A stretch of DNA of 64,000 nucleotides, taken from NCBI GenBank assembly GCA_034509735.1, contig JACGWO010000010.1, positions 7,267,193 to 7,331,192 on the forward strand. Reading direction: 5' to 3'. The stretch's first letter is position 1; each line of letters opens with the position of its first letter. A program made the position numbers and the translations under genes. Source of the stretch: Sesamum alatum. Lineage: Eukaryota > Streptophyta > Magnoliopsida > Lamiales > Pedaliaceae. Positions 33,477-44,040 of the stretch are shown here, one piece after another. A model generated the notes under the pieces. The model saw only the letters and a program-made list of their open reading frames with translations. It was not told where the DNA came from and ran no database searches.

Positions 33477-34190
33477 AAAGTTTTTCTACTGCAAACACTT
33501 TACACCAAGATAATGGACAGATGCTTCATTCATGAACTTGTTCGTAAGGTTCAACCCGGTGCAGTGCCAATGGCCATCCAAATGATAAGGTTGTACGCGT
33601 TGCTATTTCTGTTGTCAATATCGTGTTCGGAACTCGTCTATGCTCCAGATTTGATCCATGTCGATTGGACCATTTAAAGGAACGGGATGAGACGTTTACT
33701 TGGCTTATCAATCGTGCCGGTGGTCGTTTGATCCCGAGGCCCAAAGCTAGTTCTCGTTAATAAATCCTTATGGGAGGAAATTAAGCGGGTAAGCAGACAT
33801 GAAACAGAAAAAAAGCTCGGCTATTATGAATGTCTTTTATAATATCCTATTAAAACATCTATCCTCATTCAAGCTAATACATTCACCTAAGTTAATTTAG
33901 CTTATCATTGTTTACCACCATCTTTCAATTTGATAATTGAGTTTCAGTGATTTTTAATTATTGCTGGAAAGGCCATTTGCTCTTGCATACCGATGGGACA
34001 CTAAACCTATTTGGAATGAATTGAAAATTCTTTTTGTTCACCTGAATACGAGCTGAACCATCCAAGCGATGACGAGCTTTATGCTGAACACGTGACAATG
34101 CCGGATGAGACTGTGGTTGCTATGTCGAGGGACGGAAATGGTTGTCTTCAAATGATTCAGTTTCTAAGCCCGTCGATTAGGTCCAAAATG
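33477..34190 (+). pseudogene. Degenerate Myb/SANT-like coding stretch
   Basis: Pieces in changing frames resemble the plant Myb/SANT-like domain (Myb_DNA-bind_3 type, often linked to Harbinger transposons): MDRCFIHELVRKVQPGA at 33511, then RVAISVVNIVFGTRL and RLDHLKERDETFTWLINRAG (33620-33720), later PFALAYRWDTKPIWNELKI at about 33972 and SDDELYAEHVTMPDETVVAM at 34065. The order fits one protein, and the 33780-33960 interval could be an intron. Frameshifts and stops disable it. The assignment is by pattern only; confidence is moderate. Confidence 0.45.
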
Positions 34191-34594
34191 ATATTTTAGT
34201 AACGTTAGCAGTGATTCTTATCTATCTCCCAGTTTGCTTTATGCTCCATGTTGTCTTCGTGTTATATGTTATAATGTTGTTTAAAAAGGGTTCCCAAGGA
34301 GCCTTCATAAATGAGGCCATGTTGGATCTTGGACGACTTAATTGTTCAAATGCTCTATTGTATCCCATTAACCATTTTAGCACTTTAAGTTAAGAAAATT
34401 ACGTTTGAATTTCCTAGTATGATTATTCGATCATGTTATTAAGTATAACTTGAAGGGGGACAAATAATATTGGAACTAATATTCACTGTTGTTGCGTCCA
34501 TTTTTGTAATATTGTATTTCTAAGTATTCTTGCTTCAATCATGCTCATTAACTTATTTTTATACGACCTACAAAAGATCGGGCATTTTAGGTGG

Positions 34595-35050
34595 AGGAAA
34601 TAACACTTTTCGTCCTGTAACTTAGGGTCTTCCCACTTTTGATCCTATTGATTAGGGAATTCTCACTTTTGGTCCCGTAACTTCTAAAAAGTAATACTTT
34701 TGGTCCCATGCCACCTCTCCGTTAGATTTTTTAAAAGAAAACATCATGTCCTTAGCACGTGGCCGTTAGGGTCTTTACACTTTTGGTCCCATATGTTATG
34801 GGATTCTCACTTTTGGTCCCATATGTTATGAAATTTTCATTTTTGGTCTCATAACTTTGAAAAGGTAACACTTTTGATTCCAAGTACTTAACAACCACGT
34901 TGCACTTTCCGTTAAATATCTAATGGAAAGTGCCATGGGACCGAAAGTGCTACTTTTTTAAAGTTACAGGACCAAAAGTGAGAATCTCAAAACCAATGGG
35001 ACCAAAAGTGGAAAGGTCCTAAGTTATGAAATGAAAAATGTTATTTCCCC
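34595..35050. mobile_element. Miniature inverted-repeat element (MULE-type)
   Basis: Ends are inverted: AGGAAATAACACTTTTCGTC on the left and, from the right, GGGGAAATAACATTTTTCAT, both continuing to a TAACTTAGG word. The flanks TTTAGGTGG (34586-34594) and TTCGGGTGG (right) match at 7 of 9 positions, an aged 9-bp duplication. The inside repeats TTTTGGTCCCAT / ACCAAAAGTG words in both orientations. No coding capacity. Confidence 0.7.
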
Positions 35051-35426
35051 TTTCGGGTGGGAATGAATATAGTGTATGTTTATCATGTGATTTTTTAATT
35101 GAACTTTTTTTAGGTAATTTTTTTTCTATCTTAACTTGTAGAAAAATCCAAACAATTACATTATGTCCACCTTATGCATCACCTGATTTTCTATTTTTGC
35201 GTTGCATGTGATTTCATTACTTCGACGCCACAATTTTTCCCATATTATGATTTTTTGGCTTTATTAAACTTGTGTTTGTGAATGGAGAGGTAAAACAAAA
35301 ACAATATGGTTCTCGGTTTCGAACCACACAAGAAGACATGCAATTCCCACTTCACTATTCATTCAATAAAGCAAAGAACTATTTAGGTCAATTTGGTTCT
35401 AAATGCCACAGGAGAGCAAGATTTGG

Positions 35427-36656
35427 TAAGGATGAAAACAGGGCGCGGAAACTCGGGGCCCCGACCCGAACCCGCCCCATTTAGGACGGGTTTGGTATAG
35501 GTTTTGGCGGGATCGGGATTGGTTCGGGTCCTTTAAGTAGGGACTCGGCCAGGTCCGAGGCGGGGTGCAGATTTTGCTGAACCCATCATGGACCTGCCCC
35601 GTCCAGACACGCCACGCCCCGCCCCGTATTGACATATATTTTTTACTATTTATTATTCATATATAATACATTATTATTTACTAATAAATATATATGGTAT
35701 TATATGTAAATTCTTAAACGGTTGAGCATATATCCAACTCTATATGTGAAATAAAAAAGAAATAAAAAATTAGTTGAGTATATACTTTGTCTTATACAAT
35801 TCATCTATAGATTGAAAACTATATTAAAGTATTTAAATCTAAATTGATATTACTTATTACAAAAATAAAATAAGTTGAGTGTATGATTTGTATTATATAA
35901 TTCATTGTAAATCGTAAAATGATATTACTTAATGAGAAAATTAATAATTTAGATGAAATACTTTGTCTTATACAATTCATTTTAGATTGAAGTTAAATCT
36001 AAACTGATATTACTTATTAAAAAAATAAAATATTAGTTGAATATTCTTTGTATTATATTTTTCATTGTAGATCGTAAAATGATATTACTTAATGAGAAAA
36101 TTAATAATTTAGATGAACATATACTTTGTCTTATACAATTCATTATAGAATGAAAACTATGTTAAAATATTTAAATCTAAACTGATATTTTACTTATTAA
36201 AATAAATAAAATATTAGTTGAATGTATTCTTTGTATTATATACTTCATTGTAGATAGTAAAATGATATTACTTATGAGAAAATTAATAATTTAGATGAAC
36301 GTGTACTTTTTCTTATACAATTCATTATAGATTGAGAACTATGTTAAAGTATTTAAATGTAAACTGATATTACTTATTAAAAGAATAAAATATTAGTTGA
36401 ATGTATTATATAATTCATTGTAGATCGTAAAATGATATTACTTAATGATAAAACTAATATTTAGATGAACATATTTTTTATCTTATACAAATCATTTTAG
36501 ATTGAAAACTATGTTAAGGTACTAGTTATTGAAAATAATTTTTGCTAAAATTATCTACATCTATAATTACACTGTTTCGGGCCGCGTGGCGGGGGCGGGA
36601 CAGGATTATCTAGGGCGGGTCTCGGGTTCCGGCAGACCTGCCTCGTTGCCATCTCT
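35427..36656. mobile_element. Second non-autonomous element with GC-rich arms and AT-rich tandem array
   Basis: 1.23 kb. Flanks AAGATTTGG (35418-35426) and AAGATTTTGG (36657-36666) form a near 9-bp duplication. GC-rich arms of about 200 bp (left: CGGGGCCCCGACCCGAACCC) and 80 bp (right: GGGCGGGTCTCGGGTTCC) are inverted relative to each other. Between them lies an AT-rich tandem array. Same architecture as 31219-32879 but no shared sequence. No transposase. Confidence 0.75.
35760..36520. repeat. AT-rich tandem array, about 160-180 bp unit
   Basis: Landmark GTAAAATGATATTACTTA recurs at about 35914, 36074, 36256 and 36427, with CTTATACAATTCATTATAG and TTAAATCTAAACTGATATT in each unit; four to five copies. 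Confidence 0.8.
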
Positions 36657-36666
36657 AAGATTTTGG

Positions 36667-37585
36667 AGGTGGTTGAGGCAATAAATACGGCCAAATGATG
36701 ACATAGGCTTGTTGCCATGCCAGAGAACCACAAACATTAAATGTGTTGTACATAAAATTAATGCTCTTAAATTATTAATTATGGTATAAAATCAACGTGT
36801 TCACATAATCAGAATTTAGGAGCACCTTTAATCTAAAGTAGATAATGTTGCTTATTTAGTTCTTTATTTTAGAATGCCTTTAACACAAATGGGCACACAT
36901 GATTGTATCTAATAAGATCCTTGTTGTATTATTTGTTTTCCCAATTGTAAATTTCTTAATCCTTCAATAATAATTTCTTAATTGGGAGAATTAGCAGAAG
37001 GAGTTTTTTGCAAAGATTATTAGCAGCAAAATGCCGCCATGTTTATGAAATAAATAGATGCAATATTGTTTAACCAGTGTGCAATCACATACCGAAAAAA
37101 TACTAATGCTCAGACCACAACATCTATTTCGACATGAAAAGATGGAATTTTCATCCAATATTGTAGCAACTTATTATTTCAAAACAATATTTTGCTAAGG
37201 TGAAGACATGTACATACTTATTGTATACTACATTTTCACAACATAAGTTAGCTAAGAAATGGTTAAAACAACTTCACAATTTATTATTTTCGTTAATACG
37301 ATCTTAACATTTTTTTTTTATAACAAATGAACAAAAATTTATTCGATAGCCTGTGAAAAGCCACTTATGACAAGTCAATTCTAACTTGTCCTATCTTATA
37401 AATAAGGGTTTCTCCACAAAATCTAATTGTGTAGATTTGCATGTAGGTAAGTGTAAATGATGCATGAATTTTATATGTGAAGTTCTTCTATAAATAGTTG
37501 TAATTGAACTCATTTCTTTTTACTGCATCTTTTTCCATCTAATACATTTTCAGTTGAGTTTTCTTGTTTACATTAATTCACCAAC
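36667..37585. other. AT-rich spacer
   Basis: No gene recognised until the ATG at 37586. The last ~80 bp could be the promoter/leader of that short Myb-like frame. Confidence 0.4.
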
Positions 37586-37792
37586 ATGGTGTATACTTAT
37601 GGATATTACTACCAAGAACCTCTTTTCTATAGTTCCAAATGGTCCAAAACTATGAAGGCAACTTTCGTCGATGCTTTAGTGGAGCACAAGAAATATGGTC
37701 ACTTCCACCCGGACCATGTAAACTTCCACGCAGTGTTGTGTGTTGTCTACAATGTTAACAAGGAATATGGTACGAATCATTCCTTCGAGTAA
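37586..37792 (+). pseudogene. Truncated Myb/SANT-like fragment, plus strand
   Basis: 68 codons. Residues 19-62 (KWSKTMKATFVDALVEHKKY, then VNKEYGTN) resemble the start of the plant Myb/SANT-like domain (W..........F...L.......G...........W....N..FG); the second Trp and the remainder are lacking. It runs directly into the oppositely oriented 3' end of the Harbinger ORF1 (37790 onward), so the two Myb-like pieces meet tail to tail. Probably a broken first exon or a second element fragment. Alternative: unrelated short ORF. Confidence 0.45.
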
Positions 37793-38532
37793 TAAAGTAG
37801 GGTCAACGTTCATGTTGGATGCTGCTAGGGAATCAACATCGTTCGTAACGAAACCGGTATCAGGATTCCACTCCCTAGATGGGATATAATAATCTTGTGT
37901 CTCTTGTACGTCCTCTTCCCTAGCGGCATCACCTGCATCGTTTATATCCTTGACTCCATCCCCACCAGCCCTATCCTTTTCGAATATTTCATGCTATGCG
38001 AGAAAGTATGAACATGATTTGAAATACATAGATTTCGCACTTGGATCAACCTGATTTTAAACACAATAAAAACAAACATGAGACATATTTTTTTCTCCAA
38101 CAAATCGAAAACAAATTAATCAACGAGGGTAAAAAAACATGTATTTACCTTAACGTACTTATCGCAAATGTTATGTTCATCCACGATTATCATGTACCTA
38201 CTCTCATCCCATCCAAAACCACTTCTACACATTATAGTCGTTAGTCGAGAACTAGTTCTTCCATACATGAATTTTTGAGTTTATATGGGACTCTGCTCGA
38301 ATATCAGAGTTAGGAAAAGCATTTAAGTGACGTTCGTAGGATTTTATAAATAATTGAGAGTTTAATTAGTAATTATTAAGAAAATTTTGATTTAATTATA
38401 AATAAATTATACGTTGAAATTAGAATATGATAAAACTTGAACAGAGTAAATTGGAACTCATTATAATATTTTGGGAGCGAATTATATTAATTAAAAAATA
38501 TATATAATAATAATATTAATAATAATATATAA

Positions 38533-38569
<37 letters not shown>

Positions 38570-39902
38570 AAGTAGGGTGGGAGTCACCCTACCACCTCAC
38601 CAATTTATTTAACAAATATATATATATATATATGTATGTGTGTGTCAAACACACAAAGGAAAATATTTGCAAATACACAAAATTTCTTCAAACATTTCTC
38701 AATTTTAGTTTCTCTCCCGAGAAGACAAAAACAGGTATGGAAATTTTTAGTTTTTAATTTTTATTAATTTATATAATTATATTATGTAATTAACCCATTT
38801 ACTAAATGTAGTTTATATTGACCGATTTACTATTTTTATCAAAAAAATTTATGAGTTTGACTAGTTAAACTAGTGGTGTATTAAATATCACATTTGATTT
38901 AAGATTGCTATAATTGGGTCACTAAATTACTAGATTTAATCACTACTGTAATTAATGTATTCAATTTCATCGGGTGTATTGACTAAATGGTTAATTATAT
39001 ATATAGGTGTTTAATCATATTATATAATAGCAAGGAATTGATAGGAATTAATAGAAATATTATTGAAAAGTTATTTAAGAAAATATAAAATTTTTATAAT
39101 AATTTAAGTTAGAAATATTATTAACACTGGTAGTTATATGAGGGTTTTATAAAATGGAATTGTATGAGTTAGTTGTCAAATTAAAAGTATACACCTAAGA
39201 AGTGTAGAAAGTTAAGTTATTTAAAATAAAATGGAACGGGAGGGGGGGTTGAATTTCTATATAAATAGAACTATGTGAATATTATATGATCTCTTAATTA
39301 GAATTTATAATATTTATGGGGTATTGATCGTATAAATTATAATTTACTATAGGACGTGACGATTGAGTGGAGGGTTGAGCAGCTCTTCGTGTTGACAGAC
39401 CATTTTGAGAGTTGAGGTAAGTATAGCTAATTGGTTTATAAATATATTTATATGACTATAAATATTAATTGTTGGATATAATATGTATATATATATATGC
39501 TTATATGAGTATCATATGTCGAATGTTGGATAAATATATATAGATTTATATTTATATGGATATAAAGTGTGGATTGTTTATATACTACTTGATCATGGAT
39601 GTCGATGGTAATTAAGATTATGTTTATAACTGTGGAATTGCTACTATGTGCTAAAGTGTGATTGTGCTACACGGATGTTGGCTGAATGATTGTGTGGTTG
39701 TATCATTGATTGTGGTATGAAATCAAATAGGAAAGGTATTGACGAAAGAATGATTATTAAATGAATTTGAATAAGAAAGTTAATGATGCTGATGCTGGAG
39801 ATTAAAATGAAACAATGGCTTAACTAACTGGGAAACACACTCAATGGCTTAGAATGATACAATCAATGACGAGCTGTGTGCTATCATTGATCAATGGAGA
39901 TG

Positions 39903-40020
39903 ATGGGATACACATGAGCTGTGTGTTGTGTGATATCAGTGAGGATGGGATACACACGAGCTGTGTGCTGTGTGGTATCAGTGAGGATGAGATACACATG
40001 AGCTGTGTGTTGTGTGATAT
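39903..40020 (+). repeat. 42-bp tandem repeat, about 3 copies
   Basis: Units of the type GATGGGATACACATGAGCTG followed by TGTGTTGTGTGATATCAGTGAG. The frame stays open and gives a 14-residue repeat (HMSCVLCDISEDGI), a by-product of the tandem structure. Related words occur inverted in copy 2. Confidence 0.85.
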
Positions 40021-40060
40021 CAAAAAGAAAAGAGAGTGGAAGAAGGAGTATTGTGATTTA

Positions 40061-40093
<33 letters not shown>
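40061..40093. repeat. (GAT)n microsatellite
   Basis: Eleven GAT units in solo LTR copy 3. Confidence 0.9.
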
Positions 40094-40094
<1 letters not shown>

Positions 40095-40947
40095 GTGATA
40101 GCTGGCTAAGCTCATTGAGTGATGCACTCCGGGTTGGTTTAGCAGGGCCCTAAGGAAACAACTAAAATGTCTCTATTATGTCTTGAGTTATTATCTTATT
40201 GTAGCTATGTGATTTCTTATCTGTTGTAATGTATGTCGCATGTTGGATTGTGTTGGTATACTTGTTTTATACTTCACTGGTTGCTCGTATACTTATATAT
40301 AGACCGAAAGGCTATACTTATTGAGTAGACAGTTCATTCCTTGCCACACACGTTTTAGAAGATAGGTCGCACAGACTAATACCATTAGATCTTGAGTCGT
40401 TCCGTGACACTGAATAGGTGGGTCAACCGTGACATTGGAGGTTGGAAGTTTTGGGCTATGTAACTTAAACATCCTAGTGTTATAGAGTTGGTTTTTAAAA
40501 TTTTTGACAGTTGGACATTGGTTATCTTTTTCTTAAGTTATGTACAGTGGTGGGAAGTAAATATAAGATTTTTGGCTATGTTTATGATCAGGTCGTATAT
40601 ATATATATATATAATATATATTTGTTATATTGGTAAAATATAATCTATATTACGTTATGGAATGAGTTGGAATTAGGAAAAATGAATATTAATTAGTGGT
40701 AACGAGGTGTAGTACTATAAGGGGTGTTACAATTTAGCATGTGGCCTTCCAATTGTAGAAGATATCCATTGCGGAATCCATTCTGGCATTTCCACCCACG
40801 TGTTATTAATGACCTTAGACCATTTAGGAGCACCTCCTCCTCTTGAGCAGTCCAAGTACGCCGACTACCACCTTTTTCCTTCGGTGCCCCTCGTTGCTGA
40901 ATCTTGTTGTTACCTTCGTCATCATTATGATTCATTTTCACTTCCAT

Positions 40948-41360
40948 GGCGTCGATTTGTTCTGCAAACGGGAAACAACCATAATCAGAACGATAAAATA
41001 ATGGAGTCTAATACCCATTTGTATTAGTTTCGGCCAACTATAAATGGTCTATTCTGCCTCATCCGAACAATTACAACACGAAACTAATGTACACAATTTT
41101 TGTTGAATTGGGGTTGTAATTCTCACAATTTGGCTGAAAGTAGAAATCCCAAAAAATTAACACGGCATGAACAATGCACCAATGCTCAATTTAAAGTTAT
41201 TATAAAACGATAACATACAATAAAAAGTTAACATTAAATATCCCAACAGTTGTACAATGCCAACAACCACAAATCCTACAACCCCTGCTTAGGTGATGAA
41301 ACTACATAAATTTAAAAAAGTTCATATTCATTCAATCTCAAATCGGAACAGAATTCACAA
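40948..41360. other. Spacer between Harbinger ORF1 and transposase
   Basis: AT-rich, no coding similarity; would hold the ORF1 promoter and transposase 3' untranslated region on the minus strand. Confidence 0.4.
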
Positions 41361-42744
41361 TTAGCCAATTCGATGTAACCACTCGTTGTACATTGAAGAT
41401 GCCAATTCATCTCGCCATTTTGACCAAGCCGCACTTGTATCGATAGTAGAAACAAACTCAACATGCGATTCAGGTGGGCTTCGCTACTTTTAGGTATTTA
41501 AAGTTCAATTGGATCATCCGACATCTACGTTTCAAAATAAAATAGCTGAAACAAACTTTTAACAACCAAATGTACGCTCGATTACATTCCTAGCTGTGGA
41601 GTACTTCAAATTAAAAAATTCTTCCTTATTTTGTGGTCCGGTGGCACCATGATCCCACTCCCTCAAGTGATATGTGACCCATCTATAAGGGGTCAGGTGT
41701 CCGTTTCCATTGGTGTAGCTATTGTCACACATGTAATAATTCCCTAAAAATAATGAAAGGGAAAATATAGGCATAAAAAAATTAATGTTTCCGAAGCTTA
41801 TGAGCTTAACAAAATAAAATGTGATATACAATCAATTACATGTTGGTACCCTTAGTCTCTTTGATGTGAATAGCATCACGTAAAACTCTGCTATCGGCAA
41901 CGCTTCCCTCCCAACCAATTAGTATGTAAATGAATTGCATGTTCATTTACAAACATCTAATACATTAACATCCACATGATCTTTCCTTGTACGATAATGT
42001 CCTTTATCAGCATCTGGGACTCTAACATGAATGTACGTTTCATCTAGTGCTCCCAAGCAACCCTAAACTGATTTTTGTAAAATGTAATTTATTAGGTCAA
42101 TGAAAATGCCAGGGTTAGACATAGGCTACTGATTTGAAATGATATAAAGTACATTAAACCACCTCCATCTTGAGTCATTGCAGTCATCACCCATGGGAAT
42201 AGGTTTCGCGAGCAAAAGCTGATTCATTTTGAGAACTGCATTTACGACCACGTGAAGACGAAAATGAGTGAAGTCATGTTTCACTACCCAATTTTTCTTG
42301 TGATGGGATATTATGCTTAGGAAAACAACTACTTGCTCACTCACAGTTACTTTTGATTATCCGACAATCCCGAATAATGCTCTAACACATAACACAGGCG
42401 ACCAAAGGTATTCCTATCCAGGCGTAGATTCCTGAGACACCTCATCATTATCGAAAAACTAACCTATGCAGATGATTAATTTGGTCTGGGATTCTACCAT
42501 TAACACTATAACAACTAGCCCTGGCATGTCTATGTTTTCGATGTATTCTTTTCAACTGCCGGTATACAACGACAGTTAGGGCAATGACTATCTCAGTGAT
42601 TATTTGTTGAACAACAATTATAGCTAGTATGCTTCTCGAGAAAACCATCCTATTCAGAGAGAAAAGACAATAAAGTAACGCACAACATAGAAGACAGTAG
42701 CAACATTGCCACCAATTACGAATGCTTATTTTTAGCGATTTCAC
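41361..42744 (-). pseudogene. PIF/Harbinger transposase (DDE_4-like), one clear stop
   Basis: The transposase cuts and pastes the element. Reading from about 42744: RKHRHARASCYSVNGRIPDQ, then CLRNLRLDRNTFGRLCYVLE (about 42430), VSEQVVVFLSIISHHKKN (42290), and GCLGALDETYIHVRV with the first Asp (42040). GWEGSVADSRVLRDAI with the second Asp follows (41900), then PYRWVTYHLREWDHGATG and ARNVIERTFG with the Glu (41560). The C-terminus is WRDELASSMYNEWLHRIG with a TAA at 41361-41363. The D-D-E residues are all visible. A TAG at 42063-42065 interrupts the chain just before the first Asp region, and frame changes at 42345-42450 and 41760-41870 may be introns or indels. Length without breaks would be typical for the family (about 400 residues). 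Probably inactive. Confidence 0.85.
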
Positions 42745-44040
42745 AAACTAAACTGACATAATTGTATAACCATTACACAAACATATCCGTTACAACAATA
42801 ATTGCACTTTCACCAAGCAATGGTGCTAATTCTAGTAAGGTGATATTAGTAGACCAACGCATATTCGTATTTGCTGGAACTACTATGAAAATGAAAATCA
42901 TGAAAGATTTCTATCATATGAGCATAATAACCAACAACAATTTTTATAAGTGAAATTGCGTTTTGAAGCTCAGATTATATTTTTGGAGTGCCATTATTCT
43001 TTAGGCGAAATCCAGTAATCTATTAGACAAAAATCCAAAAAAAGAAAAAAAAAATCCATCACATAATTAAATAAGGCATTTTCTATATGGGTCAATGGAG
43101 TAATTAATAAACTAAAATACCAAATGGGCAGTAGAAACTGGGGAATAGTAAAAGTTAGAAACTATAATATGAAATGCACAGTACAAATTAAGATTATAAT
43201 CTTATGAATGTTTTTTAAATAATAAACAAGGCCAAGTCAAAAGACATCTAAGTAGGTGCTTGCAATGTGATAGGGGAACATTGTTAAAAAACAATGAAAA
43301 TCTCTGGGCAAAACATTCTGGACTGGAAAGAAGGTAACTTACCTTGCGCCCGACACTGAAGCTGGGATCGACGAGAATGTCTTTCAGTGATGCCGAAATG
43401 TGGCGATCGAACATGCAAGCCAACATCAAAAAGATGACAAACACATCAGTAAGAGTAAGAAAAACAGAACATCAACGAGGGGGAGAGGTAAAAATCCAAC
43501 ATCAAGTAGAAAAAACAAATTGTAGAGAAGAAGAGAGAATTTTTGATTTATCCCTTTTCAGACAATGAGGTTGAGGTGAAAGAGAGTGGGGAGCTTGAGA
43601 AGTAGTCAAAAGTAGTGTCAGGTGCATTAATTGCACCTAACACGTTAGGTTGTATTTATACAAATAACAAGGGTAAATGTGTCATTTTTCTACATACAAT
43701 TAGGGTAAAAGGGCCAGTAAAATACAATCCTAGTGGTGGTGGGGCAATGGTGCTTCTAATCTCAACCAAAAAGTGCGAGACTATTCTCACCTCTTTTTGT
43801 GGTGCAATAACGGGCCAGCTCGTATTGTATGGGGCTGGCATGAAAACTAGTAAATAATATTAACAAGAATTAGCCAGGATATCCATGTTAATATGCCGTA
43901 ATAAACAGGTCCTCGTTGGAGCCAAACAAACTTTTTTAAAATAAAGTTTCAACTTTCAATCATTAATAGGTTCAAAGTGTAATTTGCTAAAAGGTGAGGG
44001 GGCGGATAGCAAAACGAAGAGTAAAATACTACCTTTGGTC
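42745..44040. other. 5' flank of the Harbinger transposase and spacer
   Basis: AT-rich. 43600-43860 looks like Harbinger subterminal sequence (a CATTTTTCTACATACAATTAGGG-like stretch and GGGCCAGTAAAATACAA). The motif GTTGGAGCCAAACAAAC at about 43916-43932 resembles a terminal inverted repeat of plant Harbinger/Tourist elements. No partner end was found on the left, so the element limits are open. Short frames at 43202-43444 and 43344-43568 show no family. Confidence 0.4.

Larger units (their letters stand above)
38326..40731 (+). mobile_element. Solo LTR (copy 3) in Harbinger ORF1
   Basis: Starts AGTGACGTTC (first base changed from the TG of copy 1), ends GGGTGTTACA, with a perfect 5-bp duplication ATTTA (38321-38325 and 40732-40736). 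Similar along its length to copies 1 and 2, for example GAACAGAGTAAATTGGAACT here and GAACGGAGTGAATTGGAGCT at 10080. At 2,406 bp it is the longest of the three; part of the extra length is tandem repeats. No gag or pol on either strand. Confidence 0.87.
37790..40947 (-). pseudogene. Myb/SANT-like ORF1 of a PIF/Harbinger element, split by a solo LTR
   Basis: ORF1 proteins of plant Harbinger elements bind DNA and help the transposase. On the minus strand the N-terminal part (40730-40947) reads RRTWTAQEEEVLLNGLRSLI then GFRNGYLLQLEGHMLN, where it is cut by the solo LTR at 38326-40731. It resumes at 38320 with AFPNSDIRAESHINSKIHVW and continues, after a stop and frame changes, to DYYIPSREWNPDTGFVTNDV and NMNVDPTLL near 37795. 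Removing the LTR and one copy of its 5-bp duplication restores ...HMLNAFPNSDI... exactly. The downstream part also carries stops and a probable intron near 38050-38150. It lies 0.4 kb from the transposase end and on the same strand, the usual Harbinger arrangement of two genes. Confidence 0.8.

Noticed and set aside
35290..35330. TTTCGAACC word as a possible tRNA T-loop
   Set aside because: No matching acceptor, D-loop or anticodon stem around it.
31219..36656. Tandem arrays read as CRISPR or an origin
   Set aside because: Units are diverged, AT-rich and gap-free, in plant nuclear DNA within transposon arms; no repeat-spacer pattern.
39854..40153. Cys-rich 14-residue repeat peptide
   Set aside because: Direct product of the 42-bp tandem repeat in a solo LTR; not supported as a gene.
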